Assembly: GCA_048500255.1 (NCBI GenBank)
Contig: JASNYH010000001.1
Location: 372,001 to 436,000, forward strand
DNA: 64,000 nt
Direction: 5' to 3'
Origin: JAMHWF01 sp048500255
GTDB taxonomy: Bacteria > Pseudomonadota > Gammaproteobacteria > Burkholderiales > Burkholderiaceae_C
The translations under genes were made by a program, and so were the position numbers. Below the pieces are notes generated by a model, which saw nothing but the letters and a program-made list of their open reading frames with translations, ran no database searches and was not told where the DNA came from. How positions within the stretch are numbered: position 1 is the stretch's first letter; each line of letters opens with the position of its first letter. Shown piece by piece: positions 1-8,582 of the stretch.

Positions 1-258
1 CGGTGCGGAGGCTCCCGGCAGCGTGAGCCAGATCGGCGTGCGGCGCAGCCGTGGCGCGACGACCTCCCCTTCGCGCAGCAGCCGGTGCGCGACGAAGTCG
101 AGCGGATCGAAGGTCCACAGCATCGGGTCGAGACGCTCGAGCGTCTCGGCCGGCGCCGTCACGACCACCTCCGCGCCCTGCTGCAGCGCCTTGCGCAGCA
201 GGCGACACGCATATCCCAGCGGGTCGGGCAGCTGCGTGTGGAAGCTGACTTCCGTCAT
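1..258 (-). CDS. holC: DNA polymerase III chi subunit (partial, C-terminus beyond window)
   Basis: The first 86 codons of HolC, the chi subunit of the clamp-loader complex that links DNA polymerase III to SSB. The visible N-terminus (MTEVSFHTQLPDPLGYACRL) and the later segment containing LWTFDPLDFVAHRL match the chi family (about 140-150 aa), so roughly the last third is missing off the left edge. The start ATG overlaps the pepA stop as ATGA, and pepA-holC is a standard proteobacterial gene pair, which supports the call. The two genes are probably co-transcribed and translationally coupled. Confidence 0.9.
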   Translation of the reverse strand, partial: MTEVSFHTQLPDPLGYACRLLRKALQQGAEVVVTAPAETLERLDPMLWTFDPLDFVAHRLLREGEVVAPRLRRTPIWLTLPGASAP

Positions 259-1712
259 CCGGCGTTGCGCAGCACGAAGTGCGTCAGCAGCGCCACCGGC
301 CGCCCGGTGGCGCCCTTGGCGGCGCCCGACTTCCACGCCGTGCCGGCGATGTCGAGGTGCGCCCAGCGGTACTTCTTCGTGAACCGCCGCAGGAACATCG
401 CCGCCGTGATCGAGCCGCCGGCGCGCGCGCCGACGTTGGCCATGTCGGCGAAGTTGCTCTTGAGCGCCTCGTCGTATTCGTCGTCGAGCGGCATGCGCCA
501 GCAGGTGTCGCCGGTCGCGTCGCCGGCGGCGAGCAGCTCGCGCGCCAGTTCGTCGTCGGAGGTGAAAAGGCCCGAGTGCAGGTGGCCGAGCGCGATGACG
601 CAGGCGCCGGTGAGCGTCGCGATGTCGACGACGGCCGCCGGCGCCAGCCGCTCGGCATAGGTCAGCGCGTCACACAGGATCAGCCGGCCCTCGGCGTCGG
701 TGTTGAGAATCTCGATCGTTTGGCCCGACAGGCTGGCGACGACGTCGCCCGGCTTGACGGCGCGCCCGCCCGGCATGTTCTCGCAGGTCGGGATCAGGCC
801 GACGACGTTGACGCGCGGCTTCAGCTCGGCGACGGCGCGCAGCGTGCCGAGCACGCTGGCCGCGCCGCCCATATCGAACTTCATCTCGTCCATCTCGGCG
901 GCCGGCTTGATCGAGATGCCGCCGGTGTCGAACGTGATGCCCTTGCCCACCAGCACGAGCGGCGGCTGCGACTTCGGCGCGCCGTCGTAGCGCAGCACGA
1001 TGAAGCGCGGCGGCTCGTGCGAGCCCTGCGTGACGGCGAGGAAGGCGCCCATGCCGAGCTTCTCGATCGCGGCGCGGTCGAACACCTGCGCCTTCAGCCC
1101 GGCCTCGCGCGCGAGCTTTTTCGCCTGCTCGCCGAGCCAGGCCGGCGTGCAGTGGTTGCCGGGGCGGTTCGCGCACTCGCGCGCCAGCGTCACGCCGGCA
1201 GCGATCGCGCGGCCGCGCGTCAGGCCCTGCTGCACCGCCTTGGCCTCGGCCTTGCCGCTGGCCAGCGTGACGCGTGCCAGCGCCGGCGCCTTCGGCGCGC
1301 TCGGTCGCGCGTGGCGGTAGACGTAGACGGCGTCGGCCACCGCGGCGGCGACCGCCTCGGCGTGCTCGGCCGTCAGCGCCTCGCCGCCGGCCAGCGCGAC
1401 GGCGACGTGGCGCGCGCCGAGCGGCTTGAGCACGGCCAGCGCCGCGACGAGCGCGCCGCGGAACGACTTCAGCCCCGGCGCCGGCGCCGCCGCGAAGACG
1501 ACGCGCCGCGCCTTCACGCCGGCCGGCCGGTGCAGGTAGAGCGTGCGGCCGGCCTTCAGCTCGAAGTCGCCGGCAGCGATCGCGTCGGCCAGCAACGATG
1601 CCAGCGCGCCGTCGAGCCCGGCCGGCCGCGCATCGTGCAGCACGAGCACGAGCGCGTCGGCGGCGGCCTGCGACAACACGTCGACGTCGATGACCTGACT
1701 GCGCAACTCCAT
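255..1712 (-). CDS. pepA: Leucyl aminopeptidase, M17 family
   Basis: Cytosolic dizinc (or Mn) aminopeptidase that removes N-terminal residues from peptides; in enterobacteria the family member also binds DNA. It has 485 aa against 503 in E. coli. The metal ligands line up with a constant offset of 13: K257 and D262 in VGKGITFDTGG, D280, and D339 and E341 in the signature NTDAEGRL (337-344). All catalytic residues are therefore present. The variable N-terminal domain occupies about residues 1-160. It is followed by holC with a 4-nt overlap. Its start lies only 26 bp from the divergent lptF start, so the two promoters must lie inside each other's coding regions or overlap. Confidence 0.97.
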   Translation of the reverse strand: MELRSQVIDVDVLSQAAADALVLVLHDARPAGLDGALASLLADAIAAGDFELKAGRTLYLHRPAGVKARRVVFAAAPAPGLKSFRGALVAALAVLKPLGARHVAVALAGGEALTAEHAEAVAAAVADAVYVYRHARPSAPKAPALARVTLASGKAEAKAVQQGLTRGRAIAAGVTLARECANRPGNHCTPAWLGEQAKKLAREAGLKAQVFDRAAIEKLGMGAFLAVTQGSHEPPRFIVLRYDGAPKSQPPLVLVGKGITFDTGGISIKPAAEMDEMKFDMGGAASVLGTLRAVAELKPRVNVVGLIPTCENMPGGRAVKPGDVVASLSGQTIEILNTDAEGRLILCDALTYAERLAPAAVVDIATLTGACVIALGHLHSGLFTSDDELARELLAAGDATGDTCWRMPLDDEYDEALKSNFADMANVGARAGGSITAAMFLRRFTKKYRWAHLDIAGTAWKSGAAKGATGRPVALLTHFVLRNAG

Positions 1713-1738
1713 GTTCGTTCCCGAGTGACAATGCGGCC

Positions 1739-2860
1739 ATGTTATTCGATTCGGCCCTGCGTCGAGACCTGTCGCGCAGCTTCGGCGCGACCCTCGTCGT
1801 CATCCTGACGATCGTGCTGACGATGATGCTGATCCGCGCGCTCGGCCAGGCCGCCGGCGGCGCCGTCGCGCCGCAGGACATCGTGCTGCTGCTGGGCTAC
1901 ACCGCGCTCGGCCACCTGCCGACGATGCTCAACCTGTCGCTGTTCATCGCCGTCGTCGCGACGCTCGGGCGCATGTACCGCGACAGCGAGATGGCCGTGT
2001 GGTTCGCCAGCGGCGTCGGGCTGACGCGCTTCGTGCGGCCGGTGCTGCGCACGGCGTGGCCGGTGCTGCTCGTCGTGGCGCTGCTCACGCTGTTCGTCTG
2101 GCCCTGGGGCAACCGCAACAACGCCGAGCTGAAGGACCGCTACGAGCGCCGCTCCGACCTCTCGCGCGTCGCGCCGGGCCAGTTCCAGACCTCGAGCGAC
2201 GGGCGGCGCGTCTTCTTCATCGAGCGTGGCAGCGAGGACGGGCGCACCGGGCGCAACGTGTTCATCCTGCAGTCCGAGCCGGACAGCGAGGCCGTCACGT
2301 CGGCGCGCAGCGGGCGCATCGACATCGTCGGCGACGAGCGCTTCCTGCACCTCGAGGCCGGCCAACGCAACGAGGTCGACCGCGAGACGGGCGAGAAGAC
2401 GCTGGCGCGCTTCGACACCTATCGCGTGCTCGCCGGCGAGCGCGCGATGAGCGCGGCCGAGAACCTGCCGCCGCGCGCGCGCCGCACCGTCGAGCTGCTG
2501 CGCAGCGCCGACCCCAAGCTGCAGGGCGAGCTGACGTGGCGCATCGGGCTGGCGCTCGGAGGCGCCAACCTCGTGCTACTGGGCATCGGCCTCGCGGCGA
2601 CGAATCCGCGGCGCGCCAGCAACTGGAACCTGCTGTTCGCGCTGCTCGCCTTCGTCGTCTACTTCAACCTGATCAACCTGTCGCAGGCGTGGGTCGCCAA
2701 CGGTCGCTACGAGATGGGGCCGACGCTGCTGGCGATGCACGGCGGCGTGTTCGCGCTCGCGCTGGCGCTGCTGTGGTGGCGCGAGCAGGGCGTGACGCGC
2801 GGACTGCCGCGGCGGCCGCTGCGCAACGGCGCCGCGCAGGCAGCGGGCGCGGCACGATGA
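1739..2860 (+). CDS. lptF: LPS export system permease LptF
   Basis: One of the two transmembrane subunits of the LptB2FG ABC transporter, which extracts LPS from the inner membrane and feeds it to LptC/LptA. It has 373 aa in the YjgP/YjgQ family. Three hydrophobic segments lie near the N-terminus (about 15-35, 55-80, 104-123) and three near the C-terminus, flanking a periplasmic beta-jellyroll region of about 150 residues rich in charged sequence. Its stop overlaps the lptG start (ATGA at 2857-2860), so LptF and LptG are probably coupled at translation. LptB and LptC are not in this window. Confidence 0.95.
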   Translation: MLFDSALRRDLSRSFGATLVVILTIVLTMMLIRALGQAAGGAVAPQDIVLLLGYTALGHLPTMLNLSLFIAVVATLGRMYRDSEMAVWFASGVGLTRFVRPVLRTAWPVLLVVALLTLFVWPWGNRNNAELKDRYERRSDLSRVAPGQFQTSSDGRRVFFIERGSEDGRTGRNVFILQSEPDSEAVTSARSGRIDIVGDERFLHLEAGQRNEVDRETGEKTLARFDTYRVLAGERAMSAAENLPPRARRTVELLRSADPKLQGELTWRIGLALGGANLVLLGIGLAATNPRRASNWNLLFALLAFVVYFNLINLSQAWVANGRYEMGPTLLAMHGGVFALALALLWWREQGVTRGLPRRPLRNGAAQAAGAAR

Positions 2861-3969
2861 AGACGGTGCGCCGCCTGCTCTACCGCGACATCGCGGGCTC
2901 GGTCGCGTTCACGGCGGTCGCGTTCCTGTCGCTGTTCTTCTTCATCGACTTCGTCGACGAACTCGAGGCCGTCGGCCGCCAGGGCTACCAGGCGTGGCAC
3001 GCCGCCGTGATCAGCCTGCTGGCCGTGCCCGGCCACTTCTACGAGCTCGCGCCGATCGCCGTGCTGATCGGCACCATCTATGCGCTGGCGAGGCTGGCGC
3101 AGACCTCGCAGTTCACGATCCTGCGCACCGGCGGGCTCGGGCCGGGGCGCGCGCTCGGCCTGCTGGCGTCGCTCGGAGCCGTGTTCTGCGTCGTCACCTG
3201 GCTGGTCGGCGACTACATCGCGCCGGCGAGCGAGCGCGAGAGCGTGCTGCTGCAGGCCAAGTTCCGCGGCGGGCTGAAGTTCGGCCGCGCCGGCGCCTGG
3301 CTCAAGGACCATCGCAGCACGCCCGACGGCGAGCGCAGCTATTCGGTGCAGGTGACGAGCGCGTCGGCCGCCGGCGAGCTCGAGGGCGTGCGCATCTTCG
3401 AGTTCGACACCGACGGGCGGCTCGTAACGCGCATCCATGCCGCGTCGGCGACGATCGCCGACGACGCGCAATGGCGCCTGCGCGACGCGACGCTGACGCG
3501 CTGGCGCGCCGCCGACGCCGCCGACCAGCCGATGGTCGCCGAGCAGCGCGTCGCGCAGCTCGATTGGCCGACCTCTATCGGCGCCGACGTCGTCGCCGCC
3601 GCGCTGCTGCCGATCAAGACGATGTCGACCGTCGAGTTGTGGCGCTACACGCAGCACCTGGCGAGCAACGAGCAGGCCGGCCAGCGCTACGAGATCCAGT
3701 TCTGGAAGCGCGCGCTCTATCCGCTGGCCTGCCTCGTGATGGTGGCGCTGGCGCTGCCCTTCGCCTACCTGCACGCGCGCGGCGGCAGCATCAGCTTCAA
3801 GGTCTTCGGCGGCATCATGCTGGGCATCAGCTTCGTGCTGCTCAACAACGTGGCCGGCCACCTCGGCATGCTGCGCGACTGGACGCCGTGGATCGTCGCC
3901 GCGGTGCCGAGCGCGCTGTACCTGCTGCTGTCGATGGCGGCGTTCAGCTGGCTGGTGCGCTACCGATGA
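2857..3969 (+). CDS. lptG: LPS export system permease LptG
   Basis: Second transmembrane subunit of the LptB2FG LPS exporter, 370 aa. The start MKTVRRLLYRDIAGSVAFTA is typical of LptG, with a membrane helix straight after the amphipathic N-terminus. It has six predicted transmembrane segments split three and three around a periplasmic jellyroll (about residues 120-260). The C-terminal part contains FWKRALYPLACLVM and a run of hydrophobic helices. The ATG at 2857 overlaps the lptF stop, and its own stop overlaps the next gene's start (ATGA at 3966-3969), giving a three-gene coupled unit. Confidence 0.95.
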   Translation: MKTVRRLLYRDIAGSVAFTAVAFLSLFFFIDFVDELEAVGRQGYQAWHAAVISLLAVPGHFYELAPIAVLIGTIYALARLAQTSQFTILRTGGLGPGRALGLLASLGAVFCVVTWLVGDYIAPASERESVLLQAKFRGGLKFGRAGAWLKDHRSTPDGERSYSVQVTSASAAGELEGVRIFEFDTDGRLVTRIHAASATIADDAQWRLRDATLTRWRAADAADQPMVAEQRVAQLDWPTSIGADVVAAALLPIKTMSTVELWRYTQHLASNEQAGQRYEIQFWKRALYPLACLVMVALALPFAYLHARGGSISFKVFGGIMLGISFVLLNNVAGHLGMLRDWTPWIVAAVPSALYLLLSMAAFSWLVRYR

Positions 3970-4343
3970 CGGGCAAGCGCGGCCTGCTGCTGTTCGCCCA
4001 CGGCGCGCGCGATCCGCGCTGGGCGCAGCCGTTTCAGGACGTGGCGCGCCGCGTGTCGGCGCAGGCACCCGATACCCCCGTCGTGCTGTCGTACCTCGAG
4101 CTGATGACGCCGTCGCTCGACGACGGCGGCGCCGAGCTCGTGCAGGCCGGCTGCACCGACATCGCCGTCGTGCCGATGTTCCTGGGCACCGGCGGCCACG
4201 TGCGCAACGACCTGCCGCGCCTCGTCGACGGGCTGCGCGCGCGCCATCCCGGCGTACGCTGGCGGTTGCAGCCGCCGATCGGCGAGATCGACGGCGTGAT
4301 GCAGGCGATGGCCGACGCCGCGGCGCGCGCGCTGCTGGAATAA
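3966..4343 (+). CDS. cbiX: Small CbiX-type sirohydrochlorin chelatase
   Basis: A 125-aa single-domain chelatase of the CbiX-small class, which inserts Co2+ or Fe2+ into sirohydrochlorin. The two expected metal-binding histidines are H12 in AHGARDP and H78 in GTGGHVRND, about 65 residues apart as in archaeal CbiXS. The neighbouring cysB suggests it supplies siroheme for sulfite reductase rather than cobalamin, but the metal cannot be told from sequence. Translation is probably coupled to lptG by a 4-nt overlap. Burkholderiales annotations often call it cobalamin biosynthesis protein CbiX. Confidence 0.88.
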   Translation: MTGKRGLLLFAHGARDPRWAQPFQDVARRVSAQAPDTPVVLSYLELMTPSLDDGGAELVQAGCTDIAVVPMFLGTGGHVRNDLPRLVDGLRARHPGVRWRLQPPIGEIDGVMQAMADAAARALLE

Positions 4344-4369
4344 TCGGGCGCCCCTACCGTGCCAGCGCC

Positions 4370-5314
4370 ATGAACCTGCACCAGTTCCGGTTCGTCCAGG
4401 AAGCCGTCCGCCGCCAGCTCAACCTGACCGAGACGGCCAAGGCGCTGCACACCTCGCAGCCCGGCGTCTCGAAAGCCATCCTCGAGCTCGAGGACGAGCT
4501 CGGCGTCGACATCTTCGCGCGCCACGGCAAGCGGCTGCGGCGCGTCACCGAGCCCGGGCAGCAGGTGCTCAAGTCGATCGAGATCATTCTGCGCGAGGTC
4601 GGCAACCTCAAGCGCATCGGCGAGGAGTTCTCGCAGCAGGAGGCCGGCACCCTGTCGATTGCGACGACGCACACGCAGGCGCGCTACGTGCTGCCGGGGC
4701 CGGTCGCTCAGCTGCGCAAGCGCTATCCGCGCGTCACCGTCAGCCTGCACCAGGGCAACCCCGAGCAGGTGGCGCGCATGCTGCTCGACGAGACGGCCGA
4801 GGTCGGCCTGGCGACGGAATCGCTGTCGGGCTTTGCCGAGCTGATCACGATGCCGTGCTACGAATGGCAGCACGTCGTCGTGATGCCGGCGGGCCATGCG
4901 CTGGCGCAGGCCGAGCGGCTGACGATCGAGCAGCTCGCCGCCGAGCCGCTGGTCTCGTACCACCCATCGTTCACCGGCCGCACGCGCGTCGACAAGGCTT
5001 TCGAGGCGCGCGGCCTGGTGCCGAACATCGTGCTCGAGGCGATCGACTCCGACGTCATCAAGACCTACGTGCGACTCGGCCTGGGCCTGGGCATCGTCGC
5101 CGAGATGGCGGTGCGCGACGATCCGCCCGACGGCGACCTCGTCTGGCGGCCGGCCGGCCACCTGTTCGGCCCCAACGTGGCGCGCATCGCGTTCAAGCGC
5201 GGCGCCTACCTGCGCAGCTTCGTCTACGCGTTCGCCGAGCTGCTGTCCGACCGCCTCAGCCGCGCACTCGTCGAACGCGCGATGAACGGCGACGGCGAAA
5301 CGTATGAGCTCTGA
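4370..5314 (+). CDS. cysB: LysR-type transcriptional regulator CysB
   Basis: Regulator of sulfate assimilation and cysteine synthesis, normally responding to N-acetylserine/O-acetylserine. It has 314 aa. The N-terminal winged HTH (about residues 1-60) contains TAKALHTSQPGVSKAILELE, the CysB/Cbl-specific recognition helix region, and a type-2 periplasmic-binding fold follows (about 90-300). The start MNLHQFRFVQEAVRRQLNLT is near-identical in type to characterised CysB proteins. It is positioned 26 nt after cbiX and overlaps the next gene by 11 nt. CysB proteins are commonly autoregulated; no site is obvious in the short gap. Confidence 0.93.
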   Translation: MNLHQFRFVQEAVRRQLNLTETAKALHTSQPGVSKAILELEDELGVDIFARHGKRLRRVTEPGQQVLKSIEIILREVGNLKRIGEEFSQQEAGTLSIATTHTQARYVLPGPVAQLRKRYPRVTVSLHQGNPEQVARMLLDETAEVGLATESLSGFAELITMPCYEWQHVVVMPAGHALAQAERLTIEQLAAEPLVSYHPSFTGRTRVDKAFEARGLVPNIVLEAIDSDVIKTYVRLGLGLGIVAEMAVRDDPPDGDLVWRPAGHLFGPNVARIAFKRGAYLRSFVYAFAELLSDRLSRALVERAMNGDGETYEL

Positions 5315-6467
5315 GCCGCGCACGCCGCGCATCGAGAGCCGGCTGCCGCAGGTCGGCACGACGATCTTCACCGTGATGTCGGCGCTGGCGCAGCAGCACG
5401 GCGCCGTCAACCTCGGCCAGGGCTTCCCCGACTTCGATTGCGACCCGCGCCTGGTCGACGCCCTGACTCGCGCGATGCGCGCCGGCCACAACCAGTACCC
5501 GCCGATGGCCGGCGTGCCGGCGCTGCGCGAGGCGATCGCCGCCAAGATCGAGGCGCTGTACGGTCACCGCTACGACGCCGGCGACGAGATCACGGTGACG
5601 GCCGGCGCGACGCAGGCGATCCTGACGGCGATCCTCGCCGTCGTGCACCCGGGCGACGAGGTGATCGTGCTCGATCCGGCCTACGACAGCTACGAGCCCG
5701 ACATCGTGCTCGCCGGCGGTCGCGCCGTGCACGTGGCGCTCGTGCCCGGCACGTTCCGCCCCGACTTCGCGGCGCTCGCCGCGGCACTCACGCCGCGCAC
5801 GCGCGCGCTGATCGTCAACACGCCGCACAATCCGAGCGCCACGTGCTGGACCGCCGACGAGATGCGCGCGCTGCGCGACCTGCTGCGCCCGACCGACGTC
5901 GTCGTCATCGCCGACGAGGTCTACGAGCACATGGTCTACGACGGCCGCCGCCATGAAAGCGTGTCGCGCGATGCCGAGCTGGCGGCGCGCAGCATCGTCG
6001 TATCGAGCTTCGGCAAGACGTTCCACGTCACCGGCTGGAAGATCGGCTACGCGGCGGCGCCGGCGCCGCTGATGGCCGAGTTCCGCAAGGTGCACCAGTT
6101 CAACGTGTTCACGGTGCACGCGCCGACGCAGCACGCGCTGGCCGAGTACCTCGCCGATTCCGCGCCGTATCTCGGCCTGCCGGCGTACTATCAGGCGCGC
6201 CGCGACCACTTCCGAGCCGGCCTCGGCGCGACGCGGCTGCGCCTGCTGCCCAGTGAAGGCACCTATTTCCAGTGCGTCGACTATGCGGCCGTCTCCGACG
6301 AGGGCGAAGCGGCCTTCTGCCGCCGGCTGACGACGCAGATCGGCGTTGCCGCGATTCCGCTGTCGGCCTTCTATCCGCAGCCGTTCGAGCAGCGCATCGT
6401 GCGCTTTTGCTACGCCAAACGCGTCGAGACGCTCGACGAGGCGCTGCGCCGGTTGCAGCGCCTTTGA
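5304..6467 (+). CDS. PLP-dependent aminotransferase, class I/II (methionine/kynurenine aminotransferase-like)
   Basis: A 387-aa fold-type I aminotransferase closest in appearance to E. coli YbdL (methionine-2-oxoglutarate aminotransferase) and the KAT/CCBL family. Visible elements are NLGQGFPDF near residue 37, substrate-side Y65, the AGATQAI PLP-phosphate turn at 100-106, NTPHNPS (172-178), the ADEVY motif at 203-207, and the Schiff-base lysine K238 in SFGKTFHVTGWK. It overlaps the end of cysB, so it probably belongs to the sulfur-linked operon, which fits a methionine or sulfur amino acid substrate. It converges on the FimV-like gene 13 nt away. Confidence 0.9.
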   Translation: MSSEPRTPRIESRLPQVGTTIFTVMSALAQQHGAVNLGQGFPDFDCDPRLVDALTRAMRAGHNQYPPMAGVPALREAIAAKIEALYGHRYDAGDEITVTAGATQAILTAILAVVHPGDEVIVLDPAYDSYEPDIVLAGGRAVHVALVPGTFRPDFAALAAALTPRTRALIVNTPHNPSATCWTADEMRALRDLLRPTDVVVIADEVYEHMVYDGRRHESVSRDAELAARSIVVSSFGKTFHVTGWKIGYAAAPAPLMAEFRKVHQFNVFTVHAPTQHALAEYLADSAPYLGLPAYYQARRDHFRAGLGATRLRLLPSEGTYFQCVDYAAVSDEGEAAFCRRLTTQIGVAAIPLSAFYPQPFEQRIVRFCYAKRVETLDEALRRLQRL

Positions 6468-6480
6468 GCCGAACCCGCGC

Positions 6481-8465
6481 TCAGCGCTTGCGGCCCGACG
6501 ATCCGCCTGGACCGAGGTCGCCGAAGCCCGAGCCGGTGCCCGAACCGAACTGGAAGTCGTCGTCGCCGTAGCGCTCGCGGCGGCGCTCGGTGCGCGCGGC
6601 GGCCTGCTCGGCCTCCTCGTCGCGCGGCCGGCCGAGGTCGAGGTCGACCGGCAGCGGCTTGGTCGTCGCATGCAGCGGCATCACGCCCGACGCCGCATGC
6701 GGCTCGAGCACGGACTGGGGCCCTTCGTCGAGCGGCAGCAGCACGTCGACGGCGACGGGCGACTGCGCGTGCTCGAACAGGTCGCGCGCCACTTCGTGCA
6801 GAAACAGCACTTCGCGGTAGGCGGCGAGGTCGAACGCGGCATCGCCCTCGCCCGACTTGAACAGCAGCGACTCGAGCAGGCCCATCGCGCGCGGCGGCGT
6901 CGGCCACGCCTCCTGCAACTGCGCCATCAGCTCGGGATGGTCCTCGAGCGAGCGCTGCGACGGCAGCGGTGCGTCGCCGGGCGGCGCATAGGCGTTGAAG
7001 CGCTGGTTGAAGTGCTCGCGGATGCGCTCGTAGGCCGGCAGGTCGCCGCGCCGGCGATGGATCTCCATCAGCTTGAGGTACGGCAGCGGGCTCGTGCCAC
7101 CGGCGCTGTTGAGATGCCCGACGAGCAGGTCGATCGCCGCGTCGTCCTGGCCGAGCGTGACGAAGAACTCGGCCTGCTGCTCGAGGTCGATCAGCTCCTC
7201 GGCGCTGACGGGGCGCTTGGGCACCTCGTTCTTGTCGAGCTCGGGAATCGCCAGCGTCGGCTTCCACGTCACCGGCCCCATGGCGGGCCGCGTCGAGTCC
7301 TCGATGAAGCCGGTCGACGCGACGCTGTCGGGCGCGGGTGCCAGCGGTGCCGGCTTCGACACCGGCGCGGGCGCAAGCTCGGCCGCCGGGCGCTGCGGCG
7401 CCTCGTCGCCGCCGGCCATCCACCACTCGGCACGTTGGCGCTCGCGCGCGCGCGCCCACCACACGAGCAGCCCCATCGCGAACAGCAGCGCCGCAATGAC
7501 GGCGACGAGCGTGTAGACGAGCGGATTGTTGTAGCGCCGCGCCTCTTCGTCGCGCAGCCGCGCCTGCAGCGCATTGATGCTGTTGCGCGTGGCTTCGGCA
7601 TCGCTGCGGATGCGCGCGAGGTTCTCCTCGAGCACGCGGATGCGCTCGCGCTCGACAGCCTGCGCGTCGGCGACGCTGGCCGCCGGCGCGGCTGCCGGCG
7701 CGGCCGCCGCGTCGGGCGACAGCGGTGCGAGGGCCGGCGCCGATGCCACGGCCTGCGGCGCCGATGCCGGGCGCTCGAGCGCCGGCGCCGCCTCGAGCTG
7801 CAGGCGCGCGCCGCCGTTGGATGGCGCGGGCGCCGGCGCCATCGAGCGGGCGGCGGGCGCCGCCTGCGCGCGCGGACGGGTCCCGGCCGCATCGGGCGCG
7901 ACGATCGTCGACGGCCGGGCCACGCGCGAGGGCGCCGCGGCTGCGTGCTGCGCGCCGGCGCTGCGGCCCGTCGCTCGGCGCGCGGTGGTGCGGGCTGCAC
8001 CGCGACCGGCGGCGCGGCGGCGGGCACCGCCGCGGGTGCGGCCGGCGGCTCGGGTGCGCGCGCCGGCTCGGCATGCGCCAGCGTGACGATCGGCGGATCG
8101 ACGAAGGCGACGAACTTTCGCGACAGCCGCACCGGGCAGCCGACGCCGACGTCGACCGTGACGACGGGCTCGTCGATCAGCACGGTGGTGGTGACGCGCA
8201 GCACGCGGCCGCTGCCGTCGCGCGCCGCCTCGAGCTGCAACTGCACCTGCGACGGCGGCACGCGGTTGTCGCCCGAATAGACGGTGGCCGAGACGCAATC
8301 GACCGCGACGAACTCGTCGGCGTCCATGCGCAGCGGCACGCTGAAGCTCAGCGGCTGGCCGAGCACGGTGGCGTTGTGCACGCTGCCGAAGCCCAAGGCC
8401 ATTGCGCCCGAGGCGCCGATCGCGAGGACGACCCCCACCCCTGTCGAAATCGCTGCGATGCGCAT
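6481..8465 (-). CDS. FimV-family pilus/peptidoglycan-associated protein, apparent frameshift
   Basis: The gene is readable only by joining two frames. From ATG 8465 the first frame gives a signal peptide (MRIAAISTGVGVVLAIGASG, cleavage after AMA) and a FimV N-terminal beta domain (FGSVHNATVLGQPLSFSVPL). Somewhere between about 7990 and 7925 the sense passes to another frame. That frame carries a Pro/Ala-rich linker, a coiled coil (VERERIRVLEENLARIRSD), one transmembrane helix (YTLVAVIAALLFAMGLLVWW) and a C-terminal cytoplasmic domain with TPR-like helices near 7000-7200. Neither frame has a stop across the junction, so adding one base would restore a protein of about 661 aa. I see no LysM segment. 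It could be a sequencing error, a real mutation or programmed slippage. Confidence 0.78.
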
Positions 8466-8503
8466 GCCGGGTGTTGTAGCTTGTGGATGCAACCTTTCGA
8501 ATC

Positions 8504-8512
8504 ACTCTAGCA
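8504..8512 (-). promoter_or_regulatory. Candidate extended -10 promoter of the FimV-like gene
   Basis: On the minus strand the element reads TGCTAGAGT, a TGn-extended -10 box, 39 nt upstream of ATG 8465. This would give a 5' leader of about 30 nt. No convincing -35 is seen, as is usual for extended -10 promoters. The motif is nearly identical to the one upstream of rpsB (TGCTAGAAT). Confidence 0.4.
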
Positions 8513-8566
8513 TGAAGTAAGGGTGCGCCCCGGCGCGCTCGCCCGCGGACGCGGGGGCGGCGCCGC

Positions 8567-8582
8567 GTGACAGAATCGTCAC
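8567..8582. promoter_or_regulatory. Inverted repeat GTGAC-N6-GTCAC abutting the crotonase start
   Basis: A perfect 5-bp inverted repeat with a 6-nt spacer (agaatc) ends on the base before the ATG at 8583. Its size and dyad symmetry resemble a Crp/Fnr-family operator, although it does not match the E. coli CRP (TGTGA-N6-TCACA) or FNR (TTGAT-N4-ATCAA) consensus. A Crp/Fnr regulator is encoded in the same operon at 10114-10818. A second palindrome with arms CCCGCG/CGCGGG lies just upstream at about 8542-8555. Function is inferred only. Confidence 0.35.

Noticed and set aside
279..1808. Long plus-strand open frame opposite pepA
   Set aside because: Arg/Ala/Gly-rich translation typical of the antisense frame of GC-rich genes; pepA is complete with all metal ligands on the other strand.
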